64,000 nucleotides of DNA from Fonsecaea monophora (taxonomy: Eukaryota; Ascomycota; Eurotiomycetes; Chaetothyriales; Herpotrichiellaceae): assembly GCF_001642475.1 (NCBI RefSeq), contig NW_019174067.1, positions 1 through 64,000 on the forward strand, written 5' to 3'. How positions within the stretch are numbered: position 1 is the stretch's first letter; each line of letters starts with the position of its first letter. The notes beneath the pieces are model-generated. The model had not been told where the DNA came from and did not search any database. It worked only from the letters and a program-made list of their open reading frames with translations. Below, one piece after another: positions 1 to 9,799 of this stretch. Made by a program: the position numbers and the translations under genes.

Positions 1-238
1 GTTGTGCTTTCTATTGCCTCCTCGCTGCCTCTCGGGTTGGTTTGTTTTGTGTTTTTTTCTTCTGTTTTTTGTTCTTATGTCGGGTTGTGGTTATGGTGTA
101 TGGGGTGTGGGGTTGTTTTTTTTTTTGGGTTTGTTTTTTGTGTATGTAATTTTTGTGTTCTTATCCCGGGTTACAGGATAAAACACCCCCTCCCTGGGGA
201 CTATTTGGTCTTTTTTGTCCGGCTTGTCCCCCTGCCTG

Positions 239-283
<45 letters not shown>

Positions 284-669
284 CAAAGCGGGAATGAATG
301 AATGAACGAGTCAATGAATGGAAAATCATGAATACAATCAAGTCAAAAATAAAAAAGATACATACAAGCAATCACAACACAACACATTAGGGGGGAGAGG
401 CGCTGGCTGAGCTGGCAGAGTCGCTCAACAACATGGAAGAAAATCCCATCGACAACAAACACCACACCACATGACAGGGACAGGAACAACGGGCTCGCTG
501 ATAACTCGTCATCCCAAACAGAATCAAAACACCCTTCTTCTTTCTCCTCAAAGTCCAATACCTCGTTCCCGGCCCGCGTGAGACTGACAACAGGCTGACC
601 GCCTCAAAAGACATCCCATACATGTCCTCAATTATTCCATCACATCCGGACTCCGCCCGGTGAAGACCA
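1..669. other. Intergenic, low-complexity 3' flank
   Basis: This stretch lies downstream of the minus-strand coiled-coil gene and contains no convincing gene. Bases 1-180 of the plus strand are strongly T/G-rich. A long A tract and a degenerate GAAT/AATG repeat (about 290-322) follow. Short open frames here are explained by this skewed composition. Confidence 0.6.
239..281. repeat. Uninterrupted poly(A) tract, 43 nt
   Basis: An unbroken run of A fills 239-281 and is followed by an imperfect GAAT/AATG tandem. It could be a plain homopolymer microsatellite or the tail of an old retroposed sequence. No element with coding capacity is visible to its left within the 238 bases available. Homopolymers this long are also prone to assembly error. 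Confidence 0.9.
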
Positions 670-3600
670 CTAATCTAAATCCTCGTCGTCGTCCTTTTCA
701 ACATCGGTCGTCGCCGTCGCGCTCAGAGTCTCGTCATCGACACGGCTCAAAATCCCCGCCATCTTCTGATGCTCCTCGAGAAAGTCCTCGCTCAGATCGT
801 CCAATTGCTTGATTTGCTCCTGAATGCCGGCCAGTTGGCCTGCAACATTACGGCTTTTCTCGTTTGATGTTGATGGTAGTGCTGATACTTCTTCTTGCCC
901 TGCTAGAGGTGTGGTCTCGTTAGCCATGGCGCTCGCTGCCGCGTCTGTAGAAGCTGCGTCTGCAGGGCTAGCCCATCGACTAGACTCCAGACCTTGTTTG
1001 GGAGAGGCAGGTGAGAGGGGATTCACAGACTTCCCGGCGGACTTTGGGCTCTGAAGCACAGTGGCCTCAGTCTTGAATCGCTGCACTTCCTTCTGGGCGC
1101 TTTCGGCAAGGTTGCGTTGGGTGTCGATCTCAAGCATTGCCCCTTCCAGCTCGGCCTCAAGGGACGCGATCATCTTCTTTGCTTCATCGAGACTCGCTTT
1201 GATAGTGTTGACGTCCTCGGATTCCGAACTTCCCTTGTCCGCCAGTTTGGCGTCATTCAGCTCAGTAAGGACTTTCTCGAGTTGAGTGTCGTATTCCGCC
1301 TTGGCCTCGCGGATCGCAAGGTCGTGCTTCTCTTGCAGCGCCTGAAGCTCCTTTTGAGCATCCAGGTACTTCTCGTTCAGTGCCTCAAGCTGGGCTGGAT
1401 CAGGTCGCTGCGCCGCTGCCTCCTGGGCACTGAGAAGCTCTTGCTTCATGGCTGCTAGAGCCGTTTCGCGTTCTTCGAGTGCTAGAACCATGGCTTCGTG
1501 GTGCTTCTTCTCGACTTCTCTGGCCTGTTCTTGTGCTTCTGCAAGTTGAGTTCGAAGTTCGTCCAGCTGCGCAGATGAAGACTGGCTCGACTCCGCGGCA
1601 CTGCGCGCCCCCTGTAGCTCCGCTTGCAGTTGCGTCAGTGCGGCTTCGTGCTCCGACTTGATCTTTCGCAAGGCTTCCTCGTGTTGTTTCTCGGCTTCCG
1701 CAAGGCGGGCACTAGCGGCCGCACATTGCTCCTCAAGTTGGTCAACCTGGCTCTTCCACTGACTCTCCAAGGTTTTCATGATCTCGTCTAATTGGTCGTC
1801 GTGTTCTTGCTTCATCCGTTTTTGGACTTCTGCCAACTGAGACAAATTCGCGGCTTGACTCGACTCAATAGACTTGGTGTGCTCTGCGCGAATCCGCTCA
1901 ATGTCTTGCTCATGTTGTCCCCGTAGCGTCTTCTCTAGCTCGCCGAGGGCTTTTTCATGTTCTGCGCGTAGGGCCTCCATGTCCTCCTCGATTTTGGCCT
2001 CCAAGGCCTTCTTCGTTTCCAAGACTTGATCGTGTTGCATTTGAATTTCACTCATTCGTGCAAGTTTGAGGACCGAGGTCGACATGTCTGCTTGCAGTTT
2101 CTCGAGAGCTTCATTGAGTTCCTCCTCCTTTTCCTTGGCCTCTTTTTCGGTATTTTCTAGAATGGATTTCACCATCTGTGTTTGGAATCGGTTACCCTCG
2201 AGTTCTTGTTGGAGAGATCTGATCTGCGACTCCAACTGGCGCTTCTCTTCAGCGAGGCTCGATCGCAAATCATCCAGCGCCTCCTCGTGATGAGATTTCG
2301 CTTTGATCTCCATATCCTGAAGTTGCTGTGCGTGCTCCGCTTTGAGAGAGGCCATTGTCTCAGCATGACGGGCGGAGATCTGCTCTTCCAACTCACTGAG
2401 CTGTTTGGCGTGCTCGGCTCGGACTGTTTCCATGGACTCTTGCATGGACTTGAGCTGGTCCTCTAGATCCTTGACCGCAGTGGCGTGCGACTCTTTCAAC
2501 GCGTCCAGCGCCACTTCCCGCTCATTAGCTCTCTGCTGCTCCATCTCTGCTATCTGCTCCGAATGGATCGATCTTGCCTCTGCCAATTCGGCCTCCACAG
2601 TATTGAGTTGTTGCTCGAGATTCCTTACTCTTTCAATGTGAATCTTCTCGGCCTCTTCGACAGCTTTCTGCTGAGACTCCGATGCCTCAGACTTCACACG
2701 GTCGAGTTGCTGCAGATGACCAGCTTCAATGGTTTCCAAATCCTTGAGAGACGTGTTCATCTGGTCCTCCAGCTGCTTGATCTGGGATGAATGGGTTTGC
2801 TTGAGGGTTGATGCCTCCTTTTGCGAGTCGTGGAGCTTTTGCTCAAGTTGTTGAATCTGCTCAGCGTGAGCGGATTTCAGTTTCGCGACTTCTTTCTCGT
2901 GTTTCGTCTGCGATGCGGACACAGCGAGTTCAAGTTCCTTCTCGTGAGCAGATTTCACCGCAGCAATTTCCTCTCGCGCAGACTCGCCTTGGGACTCGCG
3001 GTCCTTCAAGATCTTCTCATGATCCGCGGTAACCTCGTCGAGGGCGGTTTTCGCGGCGTCTACTTGACGTTGCAACGCCGCGAGAGCCCCTTCATGGTCT
3101 GCTCTCTTCGCCTCCGCATCTTCCCTGGCCTTTTGCAATTCAGATTCGAGATCCTGAACTCTATTTGAATGCGAAGCCCTACTTGTCTCAAGCTCGTCGT
3201 TGATGGCGGCCAGGTCAGCTTCAGCCTTCTTCAACACTTTTTGCAATTCGCTGTCTTGCGCACCCTGTATTGTCTTCAATTCTTCTTGGGCGTCGCTCAA
3301 TTGTCGCTTGATGGTGTCCATTTCCGCTGCATGGGCTTTCTCGGCGGCAGCAAGGGATGATGCGGCCGCGGCATTCGTATCGGCCTTTTCTTGCTGTAGA
3401 GCTTTGATCTGGTCCTCCAGCTCACGCACCAGCGCTGCTTGCGCGTTGCTTTCGTTGTCTTTTGCTTGTTGGAATTCGAGCACTTGACTTTCCAAAGATT
3501 GAATGACATCGTTTTGCCGGGAAATTTCTCCGGCGACTTTAGCTAGTTCCTCCTGTTGACCAGCGATGTCTTTTTGTTTGCTTGCGATCTCTGTACGTGC

Positions 3601-5100
3601 CTCCTCAAGCTTGTCCTGGCTTTCGGCAAGCCGCGCTTGGTACTCGGCTTCGAGGGTGGCAATTCGGGTCTCCATCTCCTTTTCTAGTTGTGCATTGCTA
3701 TCCCTCGTCGACGTGTGTTCAGCAGCCGCACTTCGAAGTTCCTCTAGCTCCGACTTGGACTGATCAATCTCCTTCTGAGCAAGAGCCAGTTCCAGAGTGA
3801 GCTGTTCGGTTTTGGTATCGTGCCCTTGAGAAAGCTCTTGCAGCTTTTCTTGATGTGCACGCTCCATTCCCGAGATTTGAGTCTCGTGCAGCGATGAAAG
3901 TTGCTCAATCTTGGCGGCGTGTTCCTTTTGCATCGCGTCGGTGACCCCTAGCACACGCACGCTCTCTTCCTCCGCAGTCTTGCTGAAGTCTTCGAGTTTG
4001 GCCTTCAGTTCCGCTAGCTCGGCCTGTAAAGCCGCGACCTGCAGACTGCTGTTCTCGTCCTGTAGTTGAGCGCCAGGCTCTTCCAGCTGAAGTTTGTCTA
4101 CTTCGACCGCCGACTCAGAGGGCGTTTCTTCAATCACCGATTGAACCTCCTCCAACTCTGCGGCCGTTGGAACTCGGCCGTGAGTACGTTCAAACGCCCT
4201 AACCTTGGCAAGGTCCGACTTCAATTTTGCGATTTTGCTTGCAGCCTCGTCATCCATTGACTGCTGTTCTTGTTCATCGGCGCCATCCGCCGTCATAGCT
4301 GCCCTCAACATGCTGTTCACGAGCTCAAACTCTCTGATCCGCTGCTCTATCAAGAGCGACCTCGTAGATTTCCTCGACCCCAATGGCGGACGAGCGATAC
4401 CGATTGTGGCGTTGTTGTCTGGGGCCGATGTAGCATTTTCCTTGTTATCTTCCGCCTCTTCTATTCCAGCCTTGACTGCGGGAGAGGCGGGAATCGTGCT
4501 CAGGCGCTTCTTATCAGCAAGAGCACCGGTCCCGACACTTCTTGAGGAGGTGAGAGGTCTTGCGCGTGCGGTAGACGGAGTCGACAACGAGGTGCGGGTC
4601 GAGGTCGGAGTGGCAGCTACCTTTCTAGCAGCAATTGGACTGCTGCTGGACTGTTGTGCCGATGTAGTTGCAGCCTGCGTTGATGTGCGTCGAGCAGGGG
4701 TGGGAGCAAGTGACCTGGAGGTAGGGCCTCGATCAGAAGTCGTGGAGGCTGCCAACGACATCCTCTTTGGTCTTGCAGATATGCCATCTTTGCTCTTCTC
4801 GTCGCCAGAAGGCTTCTCGTCCACCGACGTCTCTGATTCTCTTTTCTTGTGTGTTACAATTGACGAGGTCGAGGCTGTGCTAGGGGTCTTTCGGGCGGTC
4901 GTACTGGTCGCGGTCGGTCTGGCCGGCGGCTTGTTCAATGAACTTCCAACGGCAGGCCTGGTAGCGGAGGAAGTAGAGGTAGAGGTAGCGGCCGGTCTGC
5001 CCGTGGTAGACAATCGGGAAGCTGGAGTCCTGGCCACTGGCCGCGATGGAGGATTGGTCGCCTTTGGCTTGAGCGTCGCGGTTTCATCCTTTTTGTCCAT
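670..5100 (-). CDS. Long coiled-coil protein with basic Ser/Thr/Pro-rich head
   Basis: This single-exon frame of 1476 codons starts at a true ATG. Roughly the first 250 residues are basic and rich in Ser, Thr, Pro and Ala. From about residue 240 to 1340 the protein is an almost continuous heptad-type coiled coil, with a recurring unit of the kind H-x-x-x-L-x-x-L-E-x-x-L spaced about 25-35 residues. The tail is short and acidic. Comparable fungal proteins are annotated only by their repeats (M-protein-repeat or SMC-like), and no ATPase head is present, so this is not an SMC protein. The basic head followed by a long coil suggests a cytoskeletal, septal or spindle-associated scaffold, but that is inference. 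An ACGCGT box lies 172 nt upstream. The reverse strand carries long antisense frames caused by the biased codons. Confidence 0.85.
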   Translation of the reverse strand: MDKKDETATLKPKATNPPSRPVARTPASRLSTTGRPAATSTSTSSATRPAVGSSLNKPPARPTATSTTARKTPSTASTSSIVTHKKRESETSVDEKPSGDEKSKDGISARPKRMSLAASTTSDRGPTSRSLAPTPARRTSTQAATTSAQQSSSSPIAARKVAATPTSTRTSLSTPSTARARPLTSSRSVGTGALADKKRLSTIPASPAVKAGIEEAEDNKENATSAPDNNATIGIARPPLGSRKSTRSLLIEQRIREFELVNSMLRAAMTADGADEQEQQSMDDEAASKIAKLKSDLAKVRAFERTHGRVPTAAELEEVQSVIEETPSESAVEVDKLQLEEPGAQLQDENSSLQVAALQAELAELKAKLEDFSKTAEEESVRVLGVTDAMQKEHAAKIEQLSSLHETQISGMERAHQEKLQELSQGHDTKTEQLTLELALAQKEIDQSKSELEELRSAAAEHTSTRDSNAQLEKEMETRIATLEAEYQARLAESQDKLEEARTEIASKQKDIAGQQEELAKVAGEISRQNDVIQSLESQVLEFQQAKDNESNAQAALVRELEDQIKALQQEKADTNAAAASSLAAAEKAHAAEMDTIKRQLSDAQEELKTIQGAQDSELQKVLKKAEADLAAINDELETSRASHSNRVQDLESELQKAREDAEAKRADHEGALAALQRQVDAAKTALDEVTADHEKILKDRESQGESAREEIAAVKSAHEKELELAVSASQTKHEKEVAKLKSAHAEQIQQLEQKLHDSQKEASTLKQTHSSQIKQLEDQMNTSLKDLETIEAGHLQQLDRVKSEASESQQKAVEEAEKIHIERVRNLEQQLNTVEAELAEARSIHSEQIAEMEQQRANEREVALDALKESHATAVKDLEDQLKSMQESMETVRAEHAKQLSELEEQISARHAETMASLKAEHAQQLQDMEIKAKSHHEEALDDLRSSLAEEKRQLESQIRSLQQELEGNRFQTQMVKSILENTEKEAKEKEEELNEALEKLQADMSTSVLKLARMSEIQMQHDQVLETKKALEAKIEEDMEALRAEHEKALGELEKTLRGQHEQDIERIRAEHTKSIESSQAANLSQLAEVQKRMKQEHDDQLDEIMKTLESQWKSQVDQLEEQCAAASARLAEAEKQHEEALRKIKSEHEAALTQLQAELQGARSAAESSQSSSAQLDELRTQLAEAQEQAREVEKKHHEAMVLALEERETALAAMKQELLSAQEAAAQRPDPAQLEALNEKYLDAQKELQALQEKHDLAIREAKAEYDTQLEKVLTELNDAKLADKGSSESEDVNTIKASLDEAKKMIASLEAELEGAMLEIDTQRNLAESAQKEVQRFKTEATVLQSPKSAGKSVNPLSPASPKQGLESSRWASPADAASTDAAASAMANETTPLAGQEEVSALPSTSNEKSRNVAGQLAGIQEQIKQLDDLSEDFLEEHQKMAGILSRVDDETLSATATTDVEKDDDEDLD

Positions 5101-5717
5101 GGCTGCAGTGCAGGTTTGGGGCAGGACTTTTCACAAATTCAACCGCAGAGCAAGAGAAAGACAGATGGGACCAGAAGCAGGAATCGATCGGGAAGGGAGA
5201 GGAAGGAGAGAATATCAATCAGCCTAGTCTCAGACCTGCTGGCGTGCGACCGATTGGGCGAAGTCACCGCGACGCGTTTCTTTTTGGCTGCGTGGGAAAA
5301 GTCTTAAGGACGAGCCACTCGAAAGAAGCGAACAAAAAGCGAAGAAGCGAAGATGCACGCCCCCACCACCAGCGACAGCATCACGAGGCTAACTTCTCTA
5401 TCACAGACGAGTCTCTCGCCAGTTCCTCCTCCCTCACTGATTCCCCGAGATTAGTGGTTTCAGCCTGCTCCCGTCCTCGTTCTCGGCTTTGAGACACCTG
5501 CGCGCCGCCGTCTCACCCATGACCGATACGATCAAGACTACTTTCAAAGGAGGTGGAAGTGACACGGCTGCTGGCTCGACCAGGACATTCGGGAACCAGA
5601 GAGCCGGTTCCTAGGTGCCATCATTCAGTATCTCTGACATGCGCATCAAATAAAGGGGTATCATGCAGCCAAAGCTATCCAGAACGAAGCAAAACAAACA
5701 GCCCACGCCTTTATACA
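5101..5717. other. Intergenic region upstream of the coiled-coil gene
   Basis: These 617 bases separate the start of the coiled-coil gene from the stop of the SANT-domain gene, both on the minus strand. The part next to the coiled-coil gene should be its promoter and contains an ACGCGT box. No further gene was seen. Confidence 0.6.
5272..5277. promoter_or_regulatory. ACGCGT (MCB-like) box
   Basis: The palindrome ACGCGT is the core of the MluI cell-cycle box bound by MBF in yeasts. It lies 172 nt upstream of the ATG of the coiled-coil gene, in a short T-rich context on the plus strand. Whether it is functional is inference; a six-base palindrome also occurs by chance elsewhere in this window. 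Confidence 0.35.
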
Positions 5718-7925
5718 TCAACCAGGAACACTCCTCAACCAGTCCCAGGACTCATCCAGCTCATCTTCCAACTGTCTCGCCATGGTCTGCTTTACCCATC
5801 GGGCTTTCGCCATCAGCTGATCCATGTCGTATTTCTCCAGCCTACCTCCAGGCCCACCGTAAGCGTCGATGATATTTTCCCATCTTGACTCTCCGGTGTA
5901 CTCTTGCAAGGCGTTGACGAGCATGATCAACTCACATTCATTCCATCCCGTATCATCTGGAGGGGGAATCTCTTCCGTGGGTTCTCGTCTCATCCTCGGC
6001 CTGACACGCGCAGCCGTGCCGTTGAAAGACCCAGTGTCTTGTCTGCGGCTAGACGCTGGCAGGACATATTCCTCGCCAACAGATATATCGTCAATGTCGA
6101 TGAGCTGGCATTGTGAGCTGGGAACTGACTCATTCGGACGCGCCACACCATCATGGGAATAGTGATATTGTCGATGTTTTGCCAACGCCGCTTCTATGCT
6201 CCGCCGGTACTCAGCCTTCTGTTTTTCCAGGTTTTGCTTCTGTTGACGTTCAAGCTCGTCAAGAAATCTCTTGCGGTCATCCTCGTCAACAGCGCGACGA
6301 TAGTTCTCCACGATGTTTAAAACGTGGACCTTGATGTTGGAATGTGTCTTGCTTTTGACCGCATTTTCTAGCACAGGTCTCGGACTCCAAGCCTGGGCGC
6401 TTCTCACCAGTTTGGATGTGATGTTCAGGAGCTGGCAGAGTTCTCTCAACGCTGGAACGCTGAGCTCATCGTTCTGAAATAAAGCCCTGAGGGCCCGCTT
6501 GGCCAGGTCCAACGACGTAGGTATCAAGTGCTCATATAAGTCACGAACCATTCTTTTCCGCTTGGGGTCGAAACGCATGTCTGGTTGATAGTGGTAGTCA
6601 CAGATATGTTTGCATCGTCGCCTCAACAGGCCCAGCGTCTCCCGTTTTTCACGTTCCAGTCCTCGAGGAGATCCGGGGCATCCACGACGGACCGCCTTGT
6701 AGATAGATGCAAGCTTTGTGAACTCACGCGCGCATGCTTTGCCTTCGGTCGACTCTGGTTCAGAGCAGGCGCGGCTCTCGATGACTTCAGCGGCTGCGAC
6801 TAGGGACTCCGTCCAAGCGTCCATGCAGCCATGGATTTGCACTGCTATCTCGATCCCTGACAATGCCGCCTTAACCAACCGTTCTCGTTTAGCTTCAGCC
6901 TCTGCCACAGTCTGTTCTGCAGCATCGCGGTCAGCCTGAGTTCGTGGGCGCCGACTCTGTTGCGTGGTAGGTTCGGCAGACTCTTGTCCTTGGTCAGCAT
7001 TGCCTATTGTGCCTCCATGGTCTGCTTCGACCGCCTCAACAAGGATATGAGGCTCGAGTATTGCCTCAGCCAGGGCTTGCTTTGCAATTTCAACGAGTGG
7101 GTTAGATGATCCACCACCGGGTGGTGGATTCCGTCCAATCTCGAGGCCTGCATCCGTCCCAGATCCAGCAGGCTGACGTGCAGGCTGTTGTATTTTGGGC
7201 CGGTATGACCCTTTAGAAGGCCGATTTTGAACCACCTCATTTGTTGGAGCTTCTTCTGAAAGTTCTCGCTCTTGTTCTGGTGGAGCTTGGTCTTGCCCTT
7301 CTCTTCGAGAGGCTTCGAAAAGATCCTCACCGTCAAAAGGCTCGCGATCAGTAATTGTAGTCGCTTCCTTCAGCTTGCTAGCACGTTGGGGTTTGTGAAG
7401 AGACCGACCAATCCTCTCAATCCTCCTCCTTACAGGCCGCTTTCTAGGCGAATCGTCCAAGTTTACCAGCGCATTTGTCCTGGTTTCTAATACGCCCTTG
7501 CCTTTGAAAGGCGATGCGGTGTCTTGCGGTCGTTGATTGAGCGCCCTGAGCTTCTTTGACGGTCCTAGCAGCGCCATTTTCCTAGAGTTCGTTTCCGCGT
7601 CGTCAGGGATCTCGAACAGGTCGCGTCTATTGAGAAAGGTAGGTGCTGAGAGGGATTTCCGCGCCTGTAGTCTTCCGGATCTGCGTCGGGAGGGGCTTGT
7701 AGTCGTTGCCACAACCACATCAGAGGTAGACGGGACAGGTTGTTCGATCCGGCTGCGCTTTCTCGGGGGGGTTAACGCATCGGACGCGCCACGAGATTCG
7801 CTCTTCCGCTTCCTAGGAGAGCTTTGCATCGAGTGGGCTGCCTCTTCGTTGAGAATGGCCGTCACGTCGTCTGCCTCCCACTCGAGCGCATCGCGAACAG
7901 CAGATCTGCGCGTAGAGCGCTGCAT
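5718..7925 (-). CDS. Nuclear protein with C-terminal SANT/Myb-like domain
   Basis: This intron-free frame encodes 735 residues from the ATG at 7925. The open frame extends 27 nt further, but only to a GTG. The N-terminal half is disordered and basic, with several Lys/Arg clusters that look like nuclear localisation signals. The middle (about 310-590) is helical. The last 75 or so residues contain a tryptophan-spaced helix pattern (W-N-E-C-E, then R-W-E-N-I, then A-R-W-V-K) typical of SANT/Myb-like DNA- or histone-tail-binding domains. It is divergent from the PTPA gene across a 367-bp shared promoter. I do not recognise a named orthologue; a chromatin or telomere-associated role is possible but unproven. 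Confidence 0.8.
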   Translation of the reverse strand: MQRSTRRSAVRDALEWEADDVTAILNEEAAHSMQSSPRKRKSESRGASDALTPPRKRSRIEQPVPSTSDVVVATTTSPSRRRSGRLQARKSLSAPTFLNRRDLFEIPDDAETNSRKMALLGPSKKLRALNQRPQDTASPFKGKGVLETRTNALVNLDDSPRKRPVRRRIERIGRSLHKPQRASKLKEATTITDREPFDGEDLFEASRREGQDQAPPEQERELSEEAPTNEVVQNRPSKGSYRPKIQQPARQPAGSGTDAGLEIGRNPPPGGGSSNPLVEIAKQALAEAILEPHILVEAVEADHGGTIGNADQGQESAEPTTQQSRRPRTQADRDAAEQTVAEAEAKRERLVKAALSGIEIAVQIHGCMDAWTESLVAAAEVIESRACSEPESTEGKACAREFTKLASIYKAVRRGCPGSPRGLEREKRETLGLLRRRCKHICDYHYQPDMRFDPKRKRMVRDLYEHLIPTSLDLAKRALRALFQNDELSVPALRELCQLLNITSKLVRSAQAWSPRPVLENAVKSKTHSNIKVHVLNIVENYRRAVDEDDRKRFLDELERQQKQNLEKQKAEYRRSIEAALAKHRQYHYSHDGVARPNESVPSSQCQLIDIDDISVGEEYVLPASSRRQDTGSFNGTAARVRPRMRREPTEEIPPPDDTGWNECELIMLVNALQEYTGESRWENIIDAYGGPGGRLEKYDMDQLMAKARWVKQTMARQLEDELDESWDWLRSVPG

Positions 7926-8292
7926 CGACGGCCGACCCAGGAGCGAGAACACAATTTGGAAGTATCATAGGTATTTCTGTCATGGAGTTCAAAGCGTTGG
8001 TGCCAGCGCTGAACTTGGGAGGTTTAAAGTTCAACGTGTTGCGCCCCGCGATCCATCGGTTGCGCAGGCGACGTGGCCACGAGGCTGAGATTATATAATC
8101 GAACCTCAGCCTTGTCGACAAGCCAAGCACAGACATCACCAACATTGTATCATCACATCCACCAACAACTGGATTCATTATCCTCGTTTTGCAGGATAAT
8201 TCGACTTCACATACAACTTGCCACGGCCATCTCCATCCGTTCTCAGATATAACCAGACTGGGCGGATCGCAAGGAAACCCCAAACAGCGGTC
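7926..8292. promoter_or_regulatory. Divergent promoter with TATA box
   Basis: This 367-bp region lies between the divergent SANT-domain and PTPA genes. TATATAA occurs at 8092-8098, 195 nt upstream of the PTPA ATG. In fungi a TATA element at that distance is plausible for the rightward gene. No other distinct element was seen. Confidence 0.4.
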
Positions 8293-9645
8293 ATGGCGAA
8301 CTTTCCCCTGCTCGCGAAGATTGCGGACGTGAAAGAACATCGATTCGAGAAGCCAGTGAAAAAGATATTCGATGGTCCTGATGTATCCTTCTTCCTAATG
8401 TCTCTCGCGTATCGGGACATCATGATATTCATGCTTCAGCTCAACAGATCTGTTTTACCACGCAAAGTTCAGACGGGAGGAAAGGACACAGTCTCGGTCT
8501 GGCGGTTAAACTCAGAGGAGGTCGTGTTCTCAGAAGCTATCTCTCGACTGCGCACTCTGTTAGACCACCTAATAGATCTAGTCGATGCTGTTCCTCCCGA
8601 TACCGGTCCTAGGCGATTTGGCAACGTCAGCTTCCGCAAGTGGTACAAGATCGTCGAAGGAGAGGTTGGCGACTTATTGGCCCAGCATCTGCCAGAAGAA
8701 CTCGGCCCAGCGCATGAAGAGCTCTCGTCATACCTCTTAGGGAGCCTCGGAAGTTCTCAGCGGTTGGACTACGGAACGGGCCACGAGCTCAGCTTTCTTG
8801 CCTTCCTGGCTTGCCTATGGAAGCTGAGTTTCTTCGCCGAGCGCGAACCGGGTGTGGAAGAGCGAGGAATCGTCCTCGGTGTCTTCGAGTTGTACCTCGT
8901 CCTCATCAGGAAACTCATCAAGACATACACTCTGGAGCCGGCCGGGTCTCACGGGGTCTGGGGCCTAGACGACAATTCATTCCTCCCGTACATTTTTGGT
9001 TCTGCCCAACTGTGTCCTCCTATTGCCGAAAGCGACGACACGCCTACTGAAGGCTCGCTACCCAGTGCTCCCGATGCGTCCGCAGTGACTAAACTCAACC
9101 TCGTCGAGAAGGAGAAGGACTCAAACATGTACTTTTCGGCCATCGCCTTCATCTACGACGTCAAAAGAGGCCCTTTCTGGGAGCACAGCCCCATGCTTTT
9201 CGACATATCCGGCATCAAGGACGGCTGGGGCAAGATCAACAAGGGCATGATCAAGATGTACAATGCAGAAGTCCTTTCCAAGTTCCCCGTCGTCCAGCAT
9301 TTCCCGTTCGGTTCCCTGTTCAAGTGGGAGAAGGATCCCGAGGCTAAACCACCACCACCCTCGACACACGCTGCGAGCCAACCTCTCCGAAACCCAACAG
9401 ATACCAATGCGCCCAGTGCAATGAGGCCGGGTGGTCCTCCGATGGGGTCAACAGCCGCGCCCTGGGCCTCGAAACCCTCGGCCACGCCAGCGGGCTTTGT
9501 CAATGGTGTCACGCAGGCCCCTTGGGCTGGTCGAGCACCTCCGCCGCCCCCTCCTCGTGGTGGCTTCGCTGCAGCACAGAGACGACCCCTGCAAGCATTG
9601 AAGGAGACGGAGACGAAGACGACCCAGCAAGTGCCCAAAGGGTAA
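8293..9645 (+). CDS. rrd1: Serine/threonine-protein phosphatase 2A activator (PTPA)
   Basis: This is a 450-residue intronless protein of the PTPA/Rrd family, peptidyl-prolyl isomerases that activate PP2A-like catalytic subunits and act in the cytosol and nucleus. Family landmarks run in order: the GPDV segment near the start, the long helical central region with the G-T-G-H-E signature, the G-x-W-G-L-D-D box, and the late G-W-x-K-I-N-K-G-M and F-x-F-G-S-L-F motifs. The C-terminal 80 or so residues are Pro/Ala/Gly-rich, as in filamentous-fungal Rrd1 rather than the shorter Rrd2. An in-frame ATG 75 nt upstream would add 25 residues that do not resemble the family, so the later ATG is preferred. 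The gene converges on the saf4-like gene 154 bp away. Confidence 0.92.
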   Translation: MANFPLLAKIADVKEHRFEKPVKKIFDGPDVSFFLMSLAYRDIMIFMLQLNRSVLPRKVQTGGKDTVSVWRLNSEEVVFSEAISRLRTLLDHLIDLVDAVPPDTGPRRFGNVSFRKWYKIVEGEVGDLLAQHLPEELGPAHEELSSYLLGSLGSSQRLDYGTGHELSFLAFLACLWKLSFFAEREPGVEERGIVLGVFELYLVLIRKLIKTYTLEPAGSHGVWGLDDNSFLPYIFGSAQLCPPIAESDDTPTEGSLPSAPDASAVTKLNLVEKEKDSNMYFSAIAFIYDVKRGPFWEHSPMLFDISGIKDGWGKINKGMIKMYNAEVLSKFPVVQHFPFGSLFKWEKDPEAKPPPPSTHAASQPLRNPTDTNAPSAMRPGGPPMGSTAAPWASKPSATPAGFVNGVTQAPWAGRAPPPPPPRGGFAAAQRRPLQALKETETKTTQQVPKG

Positions 9646-9799
9646 AAGTTAAGCGCTGTACCAAGGAAATGCGAGACACGACTTCTTTTCTCTTGTGAAA
9701 TGTATGAATTATGAATATGAACACCCCAGACGTAAACCCCCTGGAGATTACCTATTGAAACCCCAGAGGAAGTACTGCATGCATGGAGGGGCAGGGGTA

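Noticed and set aside
4205..5227. 340-codon plus-strand frame opposite the coiled-coil gene
   Set aside because: It is antisense to a clearly coding Ser/Thr/Ala-rich head; the biased codons leave the opposite frame open, and the predicted protein has no family features.
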